Assembly (NCBI GenBank): GCA_037126765.1
Contig: JBBCBC010000022.1
Coordinates: 20,923,758 to 20,987,757 of the forward strand
Source: Stenogyne calaminthoides
Taxonomy: Eukaryota > Streptophyta > Magnoliopsida > Lamiales > Lamiaceae
DNA: 64,000 bases
Direction: 5' to 3'
Part shown: piece after piece, positions 26,342 through 39,500 of the stretch
Layout: every line of letters starts with the position of its first letter
How positions within the stretch are numbered: the first letter of the stretch is position 1
The notes under the pieces: model-generated
Database searches by the model: none
Seen by the model: only the letters and a program-made list of their open reading frames with translations
Told to the model about the DNA's origin: nothing
Program-made: the position numbers and the translations under genes

Positions 26342-29300
26342 ATGACACTTTCTGTATACAACAAACTCATCATTTCCAATAAACCTTGGTACGAATATGT
26401 CGTTTCTCTAGAAAGCTCGTCCAATGCAACTTACGAGGAGGAGGCGTTGCATATAATTCATTTGGCAAAGCTTACATGCCTGGTCGCGAATCAACCATAG
26501 GTCGAATATGCGAAAGAGGTAATTGAGTTTATCTCTAATATGCAGTTAGATGATGAGAATTGCATAGAATCTCAGATTACAGTCTCGCATTTGGAGCATG
26601 GTTCGAAATATGTGGATTTTGTTAGGGAGTTATATATTATTCCTAAGAATCTAAATGCCATATATGAGTTAAGTGATAGAGGTGAAGACCCTACGGTATA
26701 CATGATGGGTAGGGAACAAGAATATTTGGATAAAATTACTGAGCATCCAGTAAAGTTTGAAGCTACTCTGAATAAGAGGCATTTGAAGCCTAAATATCGA
26801 GTATTGTTGGATATTGTAAGCAAATGCATCATGAGTAGATCTGGTAGTTTCGAATAGATAAGTACGCTTAAGTTAAGGCTAATGGCGGCAATTGAAGATT
26901 CACCTTCCACGACATTCAATTGGTTGCACTATTTGATCAAGGTGGTGAGTGATCAAGCCAAACAAATTCAGAAGGTGAATGGCTCTATAGTTATCAAAGG
27001 AAAGGTTCTACATGCAACCAAGATTGCATTTATCTTGGAAACGTGCAGGGAAGAGGAGGACATCTTTGCCGATTCCACTTCCTTTCCAAAGTCAAAAATC
27101 ATGTTCAAACCAACAAAGAAGACTTTGAGAGGAAAGAAAGAGAAAAACTCTGAGTCTCAGGAGGAGACTGCTGAAGAAGAAACTGATGAAGAAGCCAGAC
27201 AAGCTAGGGGGAAAGCCCTGATGCAAATTAAAAGAGAGAAATGAGAGAAACTGAAGAGGAAAGCACTGGCTCCTCAGAAGCGCAGGAGGCTTCAATCTAT
27301 TGCTGAGAAGGAAGCCAGTGAAACTGAAAAAACTCAACCTGAAGGCCAGCAAGGGTTGAAATCTCCACTTCAGGTTCTTGCTCAGGTAGTGACAAATGTG
27401 CAGGAGCAAGAAACTGAGGAACAAGTTTTATCTGAGGTACTCGAAACCTCTCTGAGCTCAGATAAAATCTCTCAGGAAATCTTCAAGGGACCTCAGATCC
27501 CTACTGAAGAAAGACCTGTTCAGACGTCAGATCAGTCTGAACCTCAGGAATTGCATAACTTGGATGTGCTTCTGAATGAACCATTTCTTGATCCATCAGC
27601 TCTGGAACTCATACACTCTGAACCTACTGCTCTTGAAAGCCCAAGATTGAAGAAGGGAGAAGCCGAAGAGACTGAATGGCGAAGCAAGGGGGAACAGTTC
27701 ATCTTGGACAGATACCCTGAGCTGAATGCCTATCCTGACCTTCAGGATATGTTCTTCAGGCTCAGAACGACAGTGTATATTCTGAATCAAACACTCCCAG
27801 AGATGCTGAACATTGCTTCATACAGAGGAGAAGAGTGGTGGAATGCAGAGACATCTGCTCTAACTGAATTCTTAGATTTCAGGAAAACCAAGCTGAGAAT
27901 GAAAGCTGCTGATTTTGATGAATTGGTGACAAAGAAGCTAGCTGAAAAGAAAGCTACTGAAGGAGTAGATGTTTCCAGCTCCCATGATCAAAATAAAGAT
28001 AAGGATAAGGGAGATGATGCAGAAAAGAAATCTGAGAAGGAGAAGGAATCTTAGACAGATACTGATAAATAAAAGGAAACTGAGAGTCAGATGGGGACAA
28101 ATACTGATGCTGAACCAACTGATATCAGACAACCTCAGACTGAAGTTAGCATTCTTCAGGTACCTTTTGGCACTGTTATACATTATGCCGAAGTTACTGA
28201 AGTACCTAGCTTTAAATCTGGTGTTTATGATATGCAGACTGAGTCTCAGTTGGAGCACCCAGTTCAGTTGGAAAATGTTGTACAAACTCCAGTGGTTGAT
28301 TTCACACCAATCCTGGATGAGTTAAAGAAGATAGAGCCAAGGATGGAAGAGATACTGGCAGGTCAATCTCAAAAGCTTGAGAATCTAAGCTCTTCATTAA
28401 GCATGCTGCAAACAATTCTCACAGACAAGATGACTCAGATGGAGTTAGTTCTGGCTGCTCAAAATCAGAAAATGGAGAACCTGAGTTCATCATCTGATAC
28501 GCTTCAAACAACTTTATCAAGTAAATTAGCTACATTAGATGGAAAGATTGATGGAGTACATACAGAGCTGTTGGTCCCGATTTGAAAACCCATGTGCGCG
28601 GAAAATACCATGTAATGCATATAAAACAGGGGTGAGGGCAGAGTGATTCCAATTTTTTTTTTGTTTTAAGAACGATGTGTGTTTTTCTTATAATCAAATG
28701 CATATGGCAAGTAAAAACATAAAGCAGTAAAGAACACACGATTTTATAGTGGTTCGGAGTCCAACTCCTACATCCACTCTTCCCTTCATGGGGCACCAAC
28801 TTAACCAACTGGACTTAGTTTAACGTGTTAGTCAAACACCCAACAGATGTTTACCGAGTTCACACTCAAACGGGACTTATCTCCCTCACGGAATTGCCTA
28901 CCCCCCCTTTCGGGATTGCTAGATGTTTACCGAGTTCACACTCACCTACAAACTTATCCTACCAAACTGATTTGGGTAAGGTTTGTTTGGTTTTCAACTA
29001 GGTTGAGATTTTCCCTTACATTTGTTTAGCCTCAATGCTAAGGATGAGAAAATCTCTCTAAACTTAGGATATTACATTTGTGCTTAGATCTAGGATAGAA
29101 CACTCTGAATATATGCATGTATTTCTTGCTCAGTGTTCTATGGTGGAAATGCTATATGATTTGGCTCTGTAGCTTCAATGGTGTTTTCACGCATTTCACA
29201 CACTTCCACTACGAATAATGAAGGAAGAACTTGTATTTATAGTGTGGATTTGAATGTTACCGTTGGATGGAGTCACATTCAAATCCATACTATTCTGTAG

Positions 29301-31539
29301 TTTTTTGCAGCTTTTTCAGGCTTGTTGTCTTCCTCTCATTAGTCCACGTCAGCTGAATCTAACGGCTATATTCCTCAGGTTTCTTCTGAGTCTCGGGATT
29401 CTTTGTCTTCAGGTTTCTCTGAGTCTCAGTATCTTCAGTGATATACTGAGTCTTCAGTTCTATCTGAGTCTTCAGGTTTATCTGAGTCTCAGTGCCTTCA
29501 GTGACATACTGAGCCTTCAGGTTTATCTGAGCCTTCAGTTACTTACTGAGCCTTCAGTTTTCTCTGAGTCTTCAGTTTCTTCAGAAACTTACTCAGTCTT
29601 TAGTTTCTTCAGAAACTTACTGAGTCTCAGGTTTCTTGATTCAGCAGACTTCTCTTCAGCGGACCTTGTCTGATCAGGCATACTGACACTCAGGCTCACT
29701 GAGTTTAGCTCTTCTGAATTCAGACATCCTGACCCTCAGGTCACTTTTACTTACTGACCCTCAGGTCACTTGACTCAAGCTATCTGATTTCTTCTTGCCT
29801 GATCTGATCAGCTCGACTGATCAGATCAACACTTCTTCAGATCAACATATCAGGATAGCATCAGGTCAGTACATTAGGTTAGCATATCAGGTTATCATAT
29901 CTGATCTCGATCACGTCTGATCTTGATCAGTCTCATCTGCTCATCTTCTGATCTGCAACCTTCTCTTCTGATCTGCTGGCATTAGCTTTTCTTCACATTT
30001 GATTTGCACAGCTCATCAGTTAACTCCGGAACTCATCTAACTCATCTGATCTCGATCAGTCTCGTCTGCAGCCTCGTCTGATCTCGATCATCTACTTCTG
30101 ATTTCTTGAGTTCCCCCTCAATTTGTTCTCTCGTTCCCCCTTAACTTGTTATTTATAAATTAGCTTGAATAACACAAGTTGATAATGTTTTATCATAATT
30201 CATCAAAACTAAAATATCCCAACAAGAGCTTAATGCCAACATGAAGCAGATGTATCAAGAAAGAACTGCCTATCTTGAAGTCAAGCTGATTGAGAAGAAT
30301 GATCTGATGATCAAAACAACTGTTGAGGAAATGGGCTCTCTGCTCATGACAGAGATGATGCATGATGTCTTCTCAAAACAGTTTGCTCCTCTTTCGGATT
30401 AGTTCTCAATGGCAAAGAATTACATGATAAGGCTAGAAGATGAGCATAATCAGTTGGCAGGAGAAGTGCGCAGTATGAGTAAGGAGCAATACTATATGGA
30501 TACTGCACTAACTCAACTACTCCCAAGGTATGGTGCCAAAAAGGGGGAAAGGCCTGGTGATAAATTAAGTGAGTTGTTGGCACAAACCTTGGAGAGAAAG
30601 GCTCAAAAAGAAGCTGAAGGAAAGAAAATTGTTGATGCCTTAAGAGAAATTGAAGCCACTGAGAAACTAAAGTTCAAAGAAGCTGAGAAACCTATCTTCA
30701 CTCAAACATCTAAGCAAACCGTTCAGGAAGTAATTTCTGAGAAATTGAGTGATAGAAGGATGGTTGGAACAAGCAAGGCAGAAGAAGAACAAGCCAGACC
30801 AGAAAAGAGAAAAGCAGTTGCCTTTGTTGAAACTGAAAAGAAGAAAAGAGCAAAGGTAGCTAAACCTACTCAGAGGAAGCTGATTATGGATTTTGAAGAA
30901 TCAAATGAAGGACCAGAAAAGGAAACTGAAGTTCAACCAGAGACTTTTGATACCAAGAAGACTCTGAAGGCCCTGCAGATTGAAAAGGAGAAAAGAACTG
31001 CTGCTTCAGTATCTGGTGCTCCTTTGATCAGAAAGAAGAAAGAAGAAGAACATAAAAGAAGAGGTGGATTCAAAAAGTTTCTAAGCAAAAAGAGAGGTAC
31101 AGAAAAGACTCAGAAGTGGCCGCACATTGACAAGTGGATGCCTATACAATTCAATGATGCATGGGAAGAGATCAAGAGAACCTTCTGGTTCTATTATGAG
31201 ATTCTGAGAGAATGGAGGGGGAGCAGCTCGGATAAGAATGAAGCCTTTATTGATTACTTACTGACATTCTATCCTAAGTACCTGCAAAGTTGGATCAACT
31301 TGGCAGATGAAGAAAACACTCAGATAGTAGCTCCTGGTCCATACATGTACCCAACTCCTAGGTTTGAGAATGTCTATGTAAATGAGGCAGTCATTTCTCA
31401 GGAAATAGCCCAGTATGCCATCCAGCTAGGCCTAACAGGAAACAACCCTAAAATCATCAAGGTAAGAGATGAACTGAAGAAGAGATACTACGGGATGTTC
31501 AACCTGGAAGTGCTAGAGGATGAAGTGGAAGAAGACTGA
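26342..31539 (+). pseudogene. Extra ORF after pol in copia C (Sirevirus 'env-like' position), function unknown
   Basis: From the ATG at 26342 (MTLSVYNKL) to the tga at 31539 the plus strand reads as one very long protein, interrupted by a few stops (about 26500, 26855, 27242, 28052, 30400) and by a solo LTR. The first 300 or so residues look globular, with HLKPKYRVLLDIVSKCI as a landmark. The middle is acidic and proline/glutamine-rich. Later parts are lysine/glutamate-rich with coiled-coil heptads (28300-28560 and 30230-30700). The C-terminal block has WPHIDKWMPIQFNDAWEEIK and YLQSWINLADEE. I see no clear signal peptide or membrane segment, so the name 'env' describes position only. Element D has a comparable ORF. 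Confidence 0.7.
28569..30224 (-). repeat. Solo LTR (D-like family) inside the extra ORF of copia C
   Basis: 1656 bp, with edges tgttggtcccg and tatcccaaca and a perfect 5-bp target-site duplication agagc (28564-28568 and 30225-30229). The landmarks ttttatagtggttc, a gggcaccaact segment and gttccccctcaat are shared in the same order with the LTR of element D, so it is minus-oriented. A minus TATA box lies at about 29233-29243. Its 29390-29640 part is a degenerate array of ctgagtcttcag units. Without it the extra ORF reads through in frame. Confidence 0.93.
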
Positions 31540-31781
31540 AGACTTTGTACTTCTGTTGTTTTTTTTTGTTTTTCATTGTAATCTGTAACTCTTATCCTAC
31601 ATCAATGAAAATTTTATCTTTATACTCAAAGATAATATCTCATTATCTTTTTACATGTCTTGATATGCCAGATTGTTAAAGAACTTGATTGGAGAAATAC
31701 CATTTTGGTTGTAATAGATAAACTGAAACCTGAGGATAGGTTAGGTTTTCTTAAATGTAACAAGATGGTTTTGGCATCATC

Positions 31782-31795
31782 AAAAAGGGGGAAAT
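31782..31795 (+). other. Polypurine tract of copia C
   Basis: aaaaagggggaaat lies directly before the 3' LTR start tgttgggag, as expected for the plus-strand primer. Confidence 0.92.
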
Positions 31796-33747
31796 TGTTG
31801 GGAGATGAATTTAATAAAGAAGTTTTGATTAGATCCCAAAAAAACCCTGAGTATGACATGTTCAGGATAATCTTGATAGACTGAGTTAGGTTTCAGTATA
31901 GATTGTTCAGGAAGTTATCTGCACCATGTATAGTCAGCAGATATAGATCAGGTTAGACTCGGTAAGTTACTGAAGACACTGAAGACTCAGTAAGTTACTG
32001 AAGACACTGAAGACTCAGTAAGTTACTGAAGACACCGAAGACTCAGTAAGTAACTGAAGACACTAAAGACTCAGTAAATAACTGAAGACACTAAAGACTC
32101 AGTAAGTTGCTGAAGACACTGAAGACTCAGTAAGTTGCTGAAGACACTGAAGACTCAGTAGTTACTGAAGACTCAGTAGTTACTGAAGACTCAGTAAGAT
32201 ACTGAATACTCAGTATAACCTGAATGTTCAGAGGCACTGAATAATATCTATCTGAAGACTACAAAACTGAGAAAAACTCACATGTTAAGAAAACTAGATA
32301 TTGCCCAAAATATTCTAGTGCAGAACAAAAGAAACAAAGTCTAAGTGTTGTTTCAGGTTATCTCATTCAGAGAAATTGACCAAAAAGAGCCGTTTTGTTT
32401 GTCTACATTCACTGAAGACAAGAACCAATCAGAGGAAGACAACACTGTACTTCACTGACACTGAAAGCGACAGGACCCTGAATTATGTCACTAGTACTAA
32501 GTTCCAGACTGCAAAAATTGGTGATTGGCTACATGGTTGCATATTTCCTAAAACATGCAAGGGAGTGTTCAAACCCTAAAAATAGTCGTTCATCAAACAC
32601 CAGAAGAGGAAACTCATAAAGCTATCTCTTCCAACGGATAGTTTTCAAAGAGTGACCTTGGTGAAGTTGCCTATAAATACCAGTGACCCTTTACATTGAG
32701 AGGTACGGGAAATTTCAAAGCAACTCAAGAGCTCATTCGTATTATTGCAAATTGAAGCACTCGAAAAACCCTAGAATTTCCCAAGTGTTTCACATTGGAG
32801 AGAGCTCACTATTCTAAGCCTAGAGTGATAGATATATCCAAAGCTTAGAAGAGATATCCTAGCCTTTGCATTAGTTCTTATTGTAAAGGATATCTCACCC
32901 TAGTTGGAAACCAACCCAAAATCCAAACCCTTTGTTAAGGTAGTTTGTGTGTGTTTTGTTGGTGAGTTAGATTTGTAAAGAGTTAGTAAGCTACAGTGAG
33001 TTAGCCAGAAAACTCTAGAGAAGAAGTTAGTAAGCTACTTGTGGTAGTCTTGAACACTTGTGTGTGTTTGAGTTAGTAAGCTGCAGTGAGTCAGCCAGAA
33101 AACTCAAGTTAGAAAAGTAAGTAAGCTACAGTGAGTTAGCCAGAAAGCTTTAGAAAGTGGTTAAGGAATTTCTCTGAAGATCAGAGAGAGTGGACGTAGG
33201 AGCTTGAGATTCTGAACCACTATAATTGTTGTGTTGTTTTGCTTTAGATCTTGCATTATTATCATTGCATGTTTTTCTTCGAAAGCATAGTTCACTGATA
33301 TTCAGTTGGAACCAATCCACTGAACTTGCATCAAATTGATCACAACCTTAATCACTGTATTATTGAAGGGAAGATTTTCAGCAAAGCTAAAATGAGTATA
33401 AACTTAGGGCCAACCATTCCGCATTAATTTTGAGTAAAGCTAGAATAGATAGTTACCAAACTGAACTAACTCTACTGAGGGTTCAGTAAGAAAATTATCT
33501 GATCCAAGCGCCTCAGGATCTCTGATAAACTCAGGCTCAGTTGGGCTAATCTGAAACTTCTGAAAGCATCTCAGGATCATTATCTCGAAGAGACTTTGAT
33601 TTTCGTGGCAATCCGTGCTTCTCAGGGCAAAATCATCAGGATAACCTGACCCATCTGACCTCAGTAAAAGAAAAGTTTTAAAAATCACTGAACACGTGTA
33701 TTCCCCCCCCCATACACGGGTGAGACTCGTTAGCACCGGGACCAACA
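31796..33747 (+). repeat. 3' LTR of copia C
   Basis: 1952 bp, paired with 17824-19731. It keeps a TATA box, ctataaatac at 32671-32680, that the 5' LTR lacks. It ends caccgggaccaaca. Confidence 0.95.
31973..32205 (+). repeat. Minisatellite in the U3 of copia C's 3' LTR
   Basis: About eight head-to-tail copies of a unit of roughly 28 bp (gttactgaagacactgaag followed by actcagtaa), with the last copies shortened. Each unit holds CTGA two times and TCAG once, which are reverse complements of each other. The same array in the 5' LTR (17990-18210) reads atcaagacatcaagactcgaag and is strongly altered. Confidence 0.88.
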
Positions 33748-36528
33748 GGGTTATACTGAAATCTTGGATTCAACCAATAAGCAGCTCCTTTAAGATTCAA
33801 CTTAAACATATTGTCAAAACTCTCCTCAATTTTATCCACAAATGGCTTATACTTAAGTTCATCACCTTTGAACAGTTCTTTTGTTGCTCTAATTGCCCTC
33901 TCCAACCCCTCATAAACATAGCCTAAAGAAGGCTTCTCATCCGTGTCACAAATGCGTAGAAGCCGCATAAGAGGTTCCAAGATCTTCACAACTACATTGG
34001 AATTACTCCAATACCTACTGTTCAAGACAATCTCCCCCACTCTCCACTCTCTTACCTTTGTCACTATTACAATTTTCACGGTACTCAGAACATAAAACCA
34101 AGGCCTCCAAATCAACCTTATGATCATAAAGACTTTTCAAGGCAATGAAATTATTACCAAACCGAGTAGCTGCAGACCTAACTATTTCAGTCCATCCAGG
34201 CCTTGCTCTCAACCAACCAAGACACCATTTGTTGTTATAAAAGAAGCTAGAGATTTGAGTGCCAAAAGAGACACATGATGAGACAGTTGTCATCTTGCCA
34301 ATGTCTTCCAAGATCAAATTGAGACAGTGAGCAGAACAAGGGGACCAATAAATTTTTGGATATTTTTCATTCAACCTCTTTCCAGTACCCTATAGTTAGC
34401 CGCATTATCGGTAACCATATGGACAACATTCTCCTTTCCCACAAGTTCCACTATATTTGAAAATAAATTGCATAAGAGTTACGAACTTGACTTCACATGG
34501 GATGCATCATAAGACTTGATAAAGGAGACACCATATCGATTATAAACCAAAAAATTGATCAATGGCCTTTTACTCTGATCTTTCCATCCATCACTCATTA
34601 TTGTACACCCACTTTCACCTCATTTAATTCGAAGAGCATCAATGGTCAAGGTAACTTGAGTCTTAGCTTCTTTCAACAAAGGAACTCTAAAAAAAAACCT
34701 CCAACAATTTTTTTTCTTTTATTAGCAGCAGGGGCACTCAAATCATTTGTCATTAAAATTTCAACTTCTTCTCCACCTATCATACAAGTATCCGGTTTAA
34801 CTTTGTTCCTTTTAGCAGTTGCACTAACGACTTTCTCATTTCAAGCAACACCTCAGGAGGAACACTAACACAACTATTAATATTTCCAGTGATTTGTGCT
34901 AAATGTTCTTTCATCCTATGAATACCCCCACCTTTATACTTTTTCCCACAAAAAGAACATAGGAGATTTTGGTTCTTACCAACATTTTTATCAGCATCAA
35001 CAATAGAGATATACTTCCAAGCTGGATCAAGTTTCGGTCGAACATTAGCAGAACTTCCTGAAGATGCCGACTGCAGTGAAGGATTAGAAGCAGCCGTAGA
35101 TGCCGTTGGAGAAGCTGCTGGAGTAGAATGACAATATGAGCTGCTGATTGTGAAGCATCCATTTATCTACAAAGAATAAGATTTTTAATTAGTGTAATTC
35201 ATTCACAAATCACAACTCGTTGAACAGTAGAACGGACAAAATCAAAATTATCATTCGAGATAAAGAAACCCCAAGAAGAGAATTGTTATAAGCCTATTAC
35301 TTCTTCAAAATTATCACTCGAGATATATAAATGAATTATATACAAGTCTCTAATTAATCCATCACTTGTTTCAGCTGACCATATCCTAAATTTGTATCAT
35401 TCAGTAGGAACAACATAACTAGAGATCTTCTGTGTGGCATTCAAAATCATTTGATTATGTGTGGCAATTAATCAAGAGCGCAATAGTGATCCAGATCCTC
35501 AGTGTCTAAGCTTTGGTGAAGCTTTAATCAACACCATCATTTTTTTAAATCATATTCATGAAATAAATAGACACAAAATACACTGATCCGCAAAAGGAGT
35601 TAAATCTTTTTGGCATCTGATATGTTAGAAATTGAAGTTGTGCTCTTGTGCCCTCTAGGGAAAACATATCAGTTCTACTGTTTCATTTCAGACAATCACA
35701 ACCACGACATTAAAAACCCACACTGTTCATAAAACATATATTCTCCCTTCATCATCCAATATAAAAGCCTACACCAAACCTTCAACCAGAAGTCAAATTA
35801 GAAATGAGATTACTTGTTCGACTCTTTCATGATTGTACAAACCAATACCAGCTTTCTCTAATATAATCAATCCAAACCTAAACTCCATCCTCACCCATTT
35901 AATTGCATATTAGATATCAACATCCCCAAGTATATGATTAATCTAAGCCCCATTTATTCAAAGAAACCAATAAAATGAGTACACTAATTTAGCCAATGGA
36001 ATTCATAGGTCATTTTTCCCACCTAATCGACAACACTATATAGCTCATAACAAGATTCACATCAAATAAAATAATGGATAGTTACAACTTACAAGTTATC
36101 AAGTCGATTGATTCTCGAGAGGATTGGTTCTTCAAACTTCAAAAGCCGACAAAGAGCGACGACGCACGGGCAGCAGTCAAGCAGCATGGGCAATGGGCGT
36201 GAGCGGGCGGACGGGCGTGCGTGAGTTTGAACTTCAAATGGCCATAGAAGCGGCGTGAGTTGAAATTTAGGGCTCCAGTTTTTTTTCCAGCCTTTTCCCC
36301 TTTTGATTTAAACGCATTTTTAAAAAAAAAATTAGTGAAAACCGGCGGTTCACCGATTTTCAATTTTCGGCCGGTTTTTCCAATTTTGGGGCGGTTTTAA
36401 GCGGTTTTAAGCGGTTTTTTCACCTCCATTGGCCCGTTTATGGCCGATTTTCCAGTCCGACCGGTCTGACCAGCCTGTCGGACCCGAATTTTAAAACATA
36501 GATTTAAAAGATCAGAGCCCAAACCAGG

Positions 36529-36542
36529 ACTCTGATACCAGT
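36529..36542 (-). other. Primer binding site of copia B
   Basis: The minus strand reads TGGTATCAGAGTCC next to the 5' LTR. This is the tRNA-iMet site with one change (GAGTCC where A has GAGCCC). The hAT inserted only about 30 bp away. Confidence 0.9.
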
Positions 36543-39500
36543 TGTTGGGATACGTTATGCCAGGATCTATCGGGATAACCTCATAAACAAAAATTTAAAT
36601 TAACAATTATTACTAACATGAATTAACCTACGTGAATTCAAATAATAATTAATCCAACAACAACATGCAAATAATATTTCACGTAAAAGATCCTAGCATG
36701 CGGAATTTCTAGGAATTTACGTAAACGTACCCGTTGGAGAGACAACAGTTGAGACGGACAAGATCAAGTAACTGACTACCAACCAAAAGTCATTCTCAAA
36801 TATTCCCAAGTCCTCGTTCAATAACCCCTGTGGAAGGTTCTCCAATGAACAATATATAAAACAAAGGAAAATTAAATAATTTGTTGCACCACCTTTGTGT
36901 ATTTCTAATATTTCCAGCACATGAAATTGTAGGGGATGAAAAAAATTCATCCCCTTATTTATATAGAGGGGCTGGTCGAAATTTAGGGCTAGAAAGGGGT
37001 TAGGAAAGATCTTTTCTTGATCTCCAATAAATTTTGAATATATCCCATATATTCTTCTTTCCATATGTATTTTTCCACAAAAATCTCACACCCCAATATA
37101 CCATATATTTCGAAAAAAAATAAGGAGAAATATTTTCAAGATTGAATCTTTCTTGAATTTATGAGATATTCTTGTATTAAAAAATACATATATTTTTCCA
37201 TAAAATATTTCCAAAAAAAACAAGAAAATATTTTATTCCTCCTTATTTCCCCAAATTTTCAAAAGTTACAATTAAAAAGGGCAAGTGGGAGATTTCTTGA
37301 ATTTATGGGATAATCTTGTATGCCAAGAATACTTTATCTCCTTTTCATAAAATCTTTTCAAGAAAATCCTTCTCCCTCTTTTCTTTAATAATTTTGAAAA
37401 ATAAAGAAAAAAATAATACAACAAATATTTAATTTATTTTAAGCACCTTTTATTTAATGGACTTTAATTGGGCTACTTGAGGGGCCTTTAGGAGAATTAA
37501 GATGGATCTTCCAATGTGCTACTGAATTCCAATATTGAGCCACAATATAATCCAGCCCATTAATATTAATTAACTCCACTATATAATTAATATTGCACTA
37601 TCCAACTTAACCCATATTACGGTAATATGGCTCCCGGTTATTATTTCCCGTGTTTAAGATTATTTAGTCCATTAATTAATTAAGCCACTGAAAAGCTTTA
37701 TATTAATTAATATATTTATCCTTGGAGTAAGGACAACTCAACTTTATTATCCATACCGGAAAATTAATTCCACTTGCAAGATTTAGCATGATAAAGGTTC
37801 CGAGCCCACCAAGGGGACCAATCATGCAAGACGTTGCAAGCACACGATTCTATGTATTAATTTAGCAACTGTCGTGCAATTAATATTATTGTCCAAGATA
37901 TAGGGTATAAGTCAAAGCAATAACTACTAATCACACACAGTCCTTATTAAGTGACAGAGATTAAGAAATCAACAACCACTGAGGTCTAACTCTTCATCTC
38001 ATAAGTCAGTGCAAATGAGTTTATCCTCTCTGTAGGTCCGCTTTAGCGCATTGAATGCACTAGTGTAATCTCTTGGTCAAGACAAGTCAATCTGAGCCTT
38101 ACACATCAACTTCTACCAATAGATTGTTCGGATCTATCTAAGTTGTGAAACGCGCCCTTGTTTACAAGGGACTATTAACGTGATCTTCTGTGATCTGGTA
38201 TCACCATGTTAACTACAATGTTGTTAGGATTATACTGGAAAATATGCTTTTTACTTTGTATAATCAAACTGAATTTCTTATTTATTTACTGAAATAAATT
38301 ATTTATCATTGTTGCATCAAATATGATTGAATGTTATATATATTTGTTGCAAACATGTTCAATAAATAATACGTGTTACATTGTAGTTAATTTGGTAATA
38401 CCAGATCACGGAAGATCAAATTAACAATTCCTCGTAACTAAGTACAAATTCACAACCCAGATGGGAATGAACAATCCATCGTGAAAGTTGAAGTGTAAGG
38501 CTCAGATTGGCTTGTCTTGACCAAGAGATAAAACTAGTGCATTATGATGCGTTGAATAGGACCTACATGAGGACAAATTCTTCGGTACTGAATATACAAG
38601 AATTAGACCTCAGTGGTTAGTTATTTCTCCGTCCCTTAAATAGGATCGTGTGAAATTAATAACTGTTTCTTTGACTTATGATGGGAAGAGAATCAACGCG
38701 ATTCGATACCTTATAACTTGGACAATATTATTAGTTACAAGACGATTGCTAAGATTTAATATGGAGAATCGTGTGCAAGTACGACTTGCTTGATTTGTCC
38801 CCTTGGTCGGCTCAGAAGCTTTATCATACCAAATCTTGCAAGTGGAAATTTATTTCCGGTATGGATAATAATACTGAGCTGTCTTTACTCCAAGGACAAA
38901 GATATTAATTAATATAAAGCTTGTTCAGTGGCTTGAATTATTTATGGGCTAGATAGTCTTAAACACGAAAAATAATAACCGGGAGCCATATTATTGTGAA
39001 GTCGTAATATGGGTTATGATGGATAGTTCAATATTAATTTTATAGTGGAATAAATTAATATTAATGAGCTTGAATAATATTTTGCTTAATATTTGAAATT
39101 CATAGCCCATTGGAGGTCCAATCTCAATTCTCCTAAAGGCCCCTCAAATAGCCCAATTAAAATTCAATTAATAAAAAGGAGAAGAAAATATTGTTGCCTT
39201 ATTTTTTCCAAAATTTTCAAAAATATTAAGAGGGGAAAGAAAAGTTTTTCTTGATTTTCTTGGAAAGATTTTATGGAATTCTTGAGATACAAGTTTATCC
39301 CATAAATTCAAGAAAAATCAAAGATATTTTTTCTTCCCTATTTAATTGGAATTTTTGAAAATTAGGGACAAGAAGGGAGGAGAAGATTTTGTTGGGAGAT
39401 ATTTTGGGAAATAGAATATATTGGATATATTCAAAATTGTATCTTGAGAAAGAAGCAAGGAAATTTCCCAATGACCCAAATTAGGTCAAAATTTTTGACC

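Larger units (their letters stand above)
17824..33747 (+). mobile_element. Copia element C (Sirevirus-like, about 14 kb) inserted in the hAT
   Basis: The LTRs are at 17824-19731 and 31796-33747. A probable target-site duplication is gggtc (17819-17823) and gggtt (33748-33752). The tRNA-iMet primer site and a polypurine tract are in place. The internal part encodes gag, pol and then a very long extra ORF before the 3' LTR. A large gag, long LTRs and an extra ORF after pol are the marks of the Sirevirus (SIRE1) lineage, and the RT sequence (MDVKSAFLNGVLKEEVYVEQPPGF region) agrees. A solo LTR sits in the extra ORF. Removing it leaves about 14.3 kb. Confidence 0.93.
16853..35157 (-). pseudogene. 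hAT transposase, interrupted by element C and frameshifted
   Basis: The coding region begins near the ATG at 35157. A BED-type zinc finger follows, with CSFCGKKY and GGIHRMKEHLA near 34900-35000. The DUF659/RNase H-like region is near 34310-34640, with MSDGWKDQ, VTDNAANY and CSAHCLNLILEDI. A central helical part contains ATRFGNNFIALKSL. Copia C interrupts at 33748/17823. After it comes the C-terminal dimerisation domain (17362-17784), with DEWWRIFGSSAPKL, CERNWSVFERIHTKKRNRL and LNDLVYIHYNLRL. Acidic tail exons at 17290-17120 and 16990-16853 follow, separated by introns. Small frameshifts occur near 34370-34830. This order is that of Ac-like transposases that cut and paste DNA. It is inactive here. 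Confidence 0.88.
16397..36501 (-). mobile_element. hAT transposon (Ac-like, DUF659 type), split by element C
   Basis: The terminal inverted repeats are ctatgttttaaaa at 16397 and ttttaaaacatag ending at 36501. An 8-bp target-site duplication, gtttaaaa (16389-16396) and atttaaaa (36502-36509), has one mismatch. The uninterrupted equivalent in element A reads acagtttaaaagatcag, which confirms the empty site. Without copia C the element is about 4.2 kb, a normal size for an autonomous hAT. Subterminal regions are rich in ccgg and cggttt motifs. An AT microsatellite lies at about 16517-16541. Confidence 0.93.

Noticed and set aside
36139..36363. Minus-strand ORF near the hAT 5' end
   Set aside because: It overlaps the GC-rich subterminal region upstream of the BED finger, and its sequence does not resemble a transposase N terminus.
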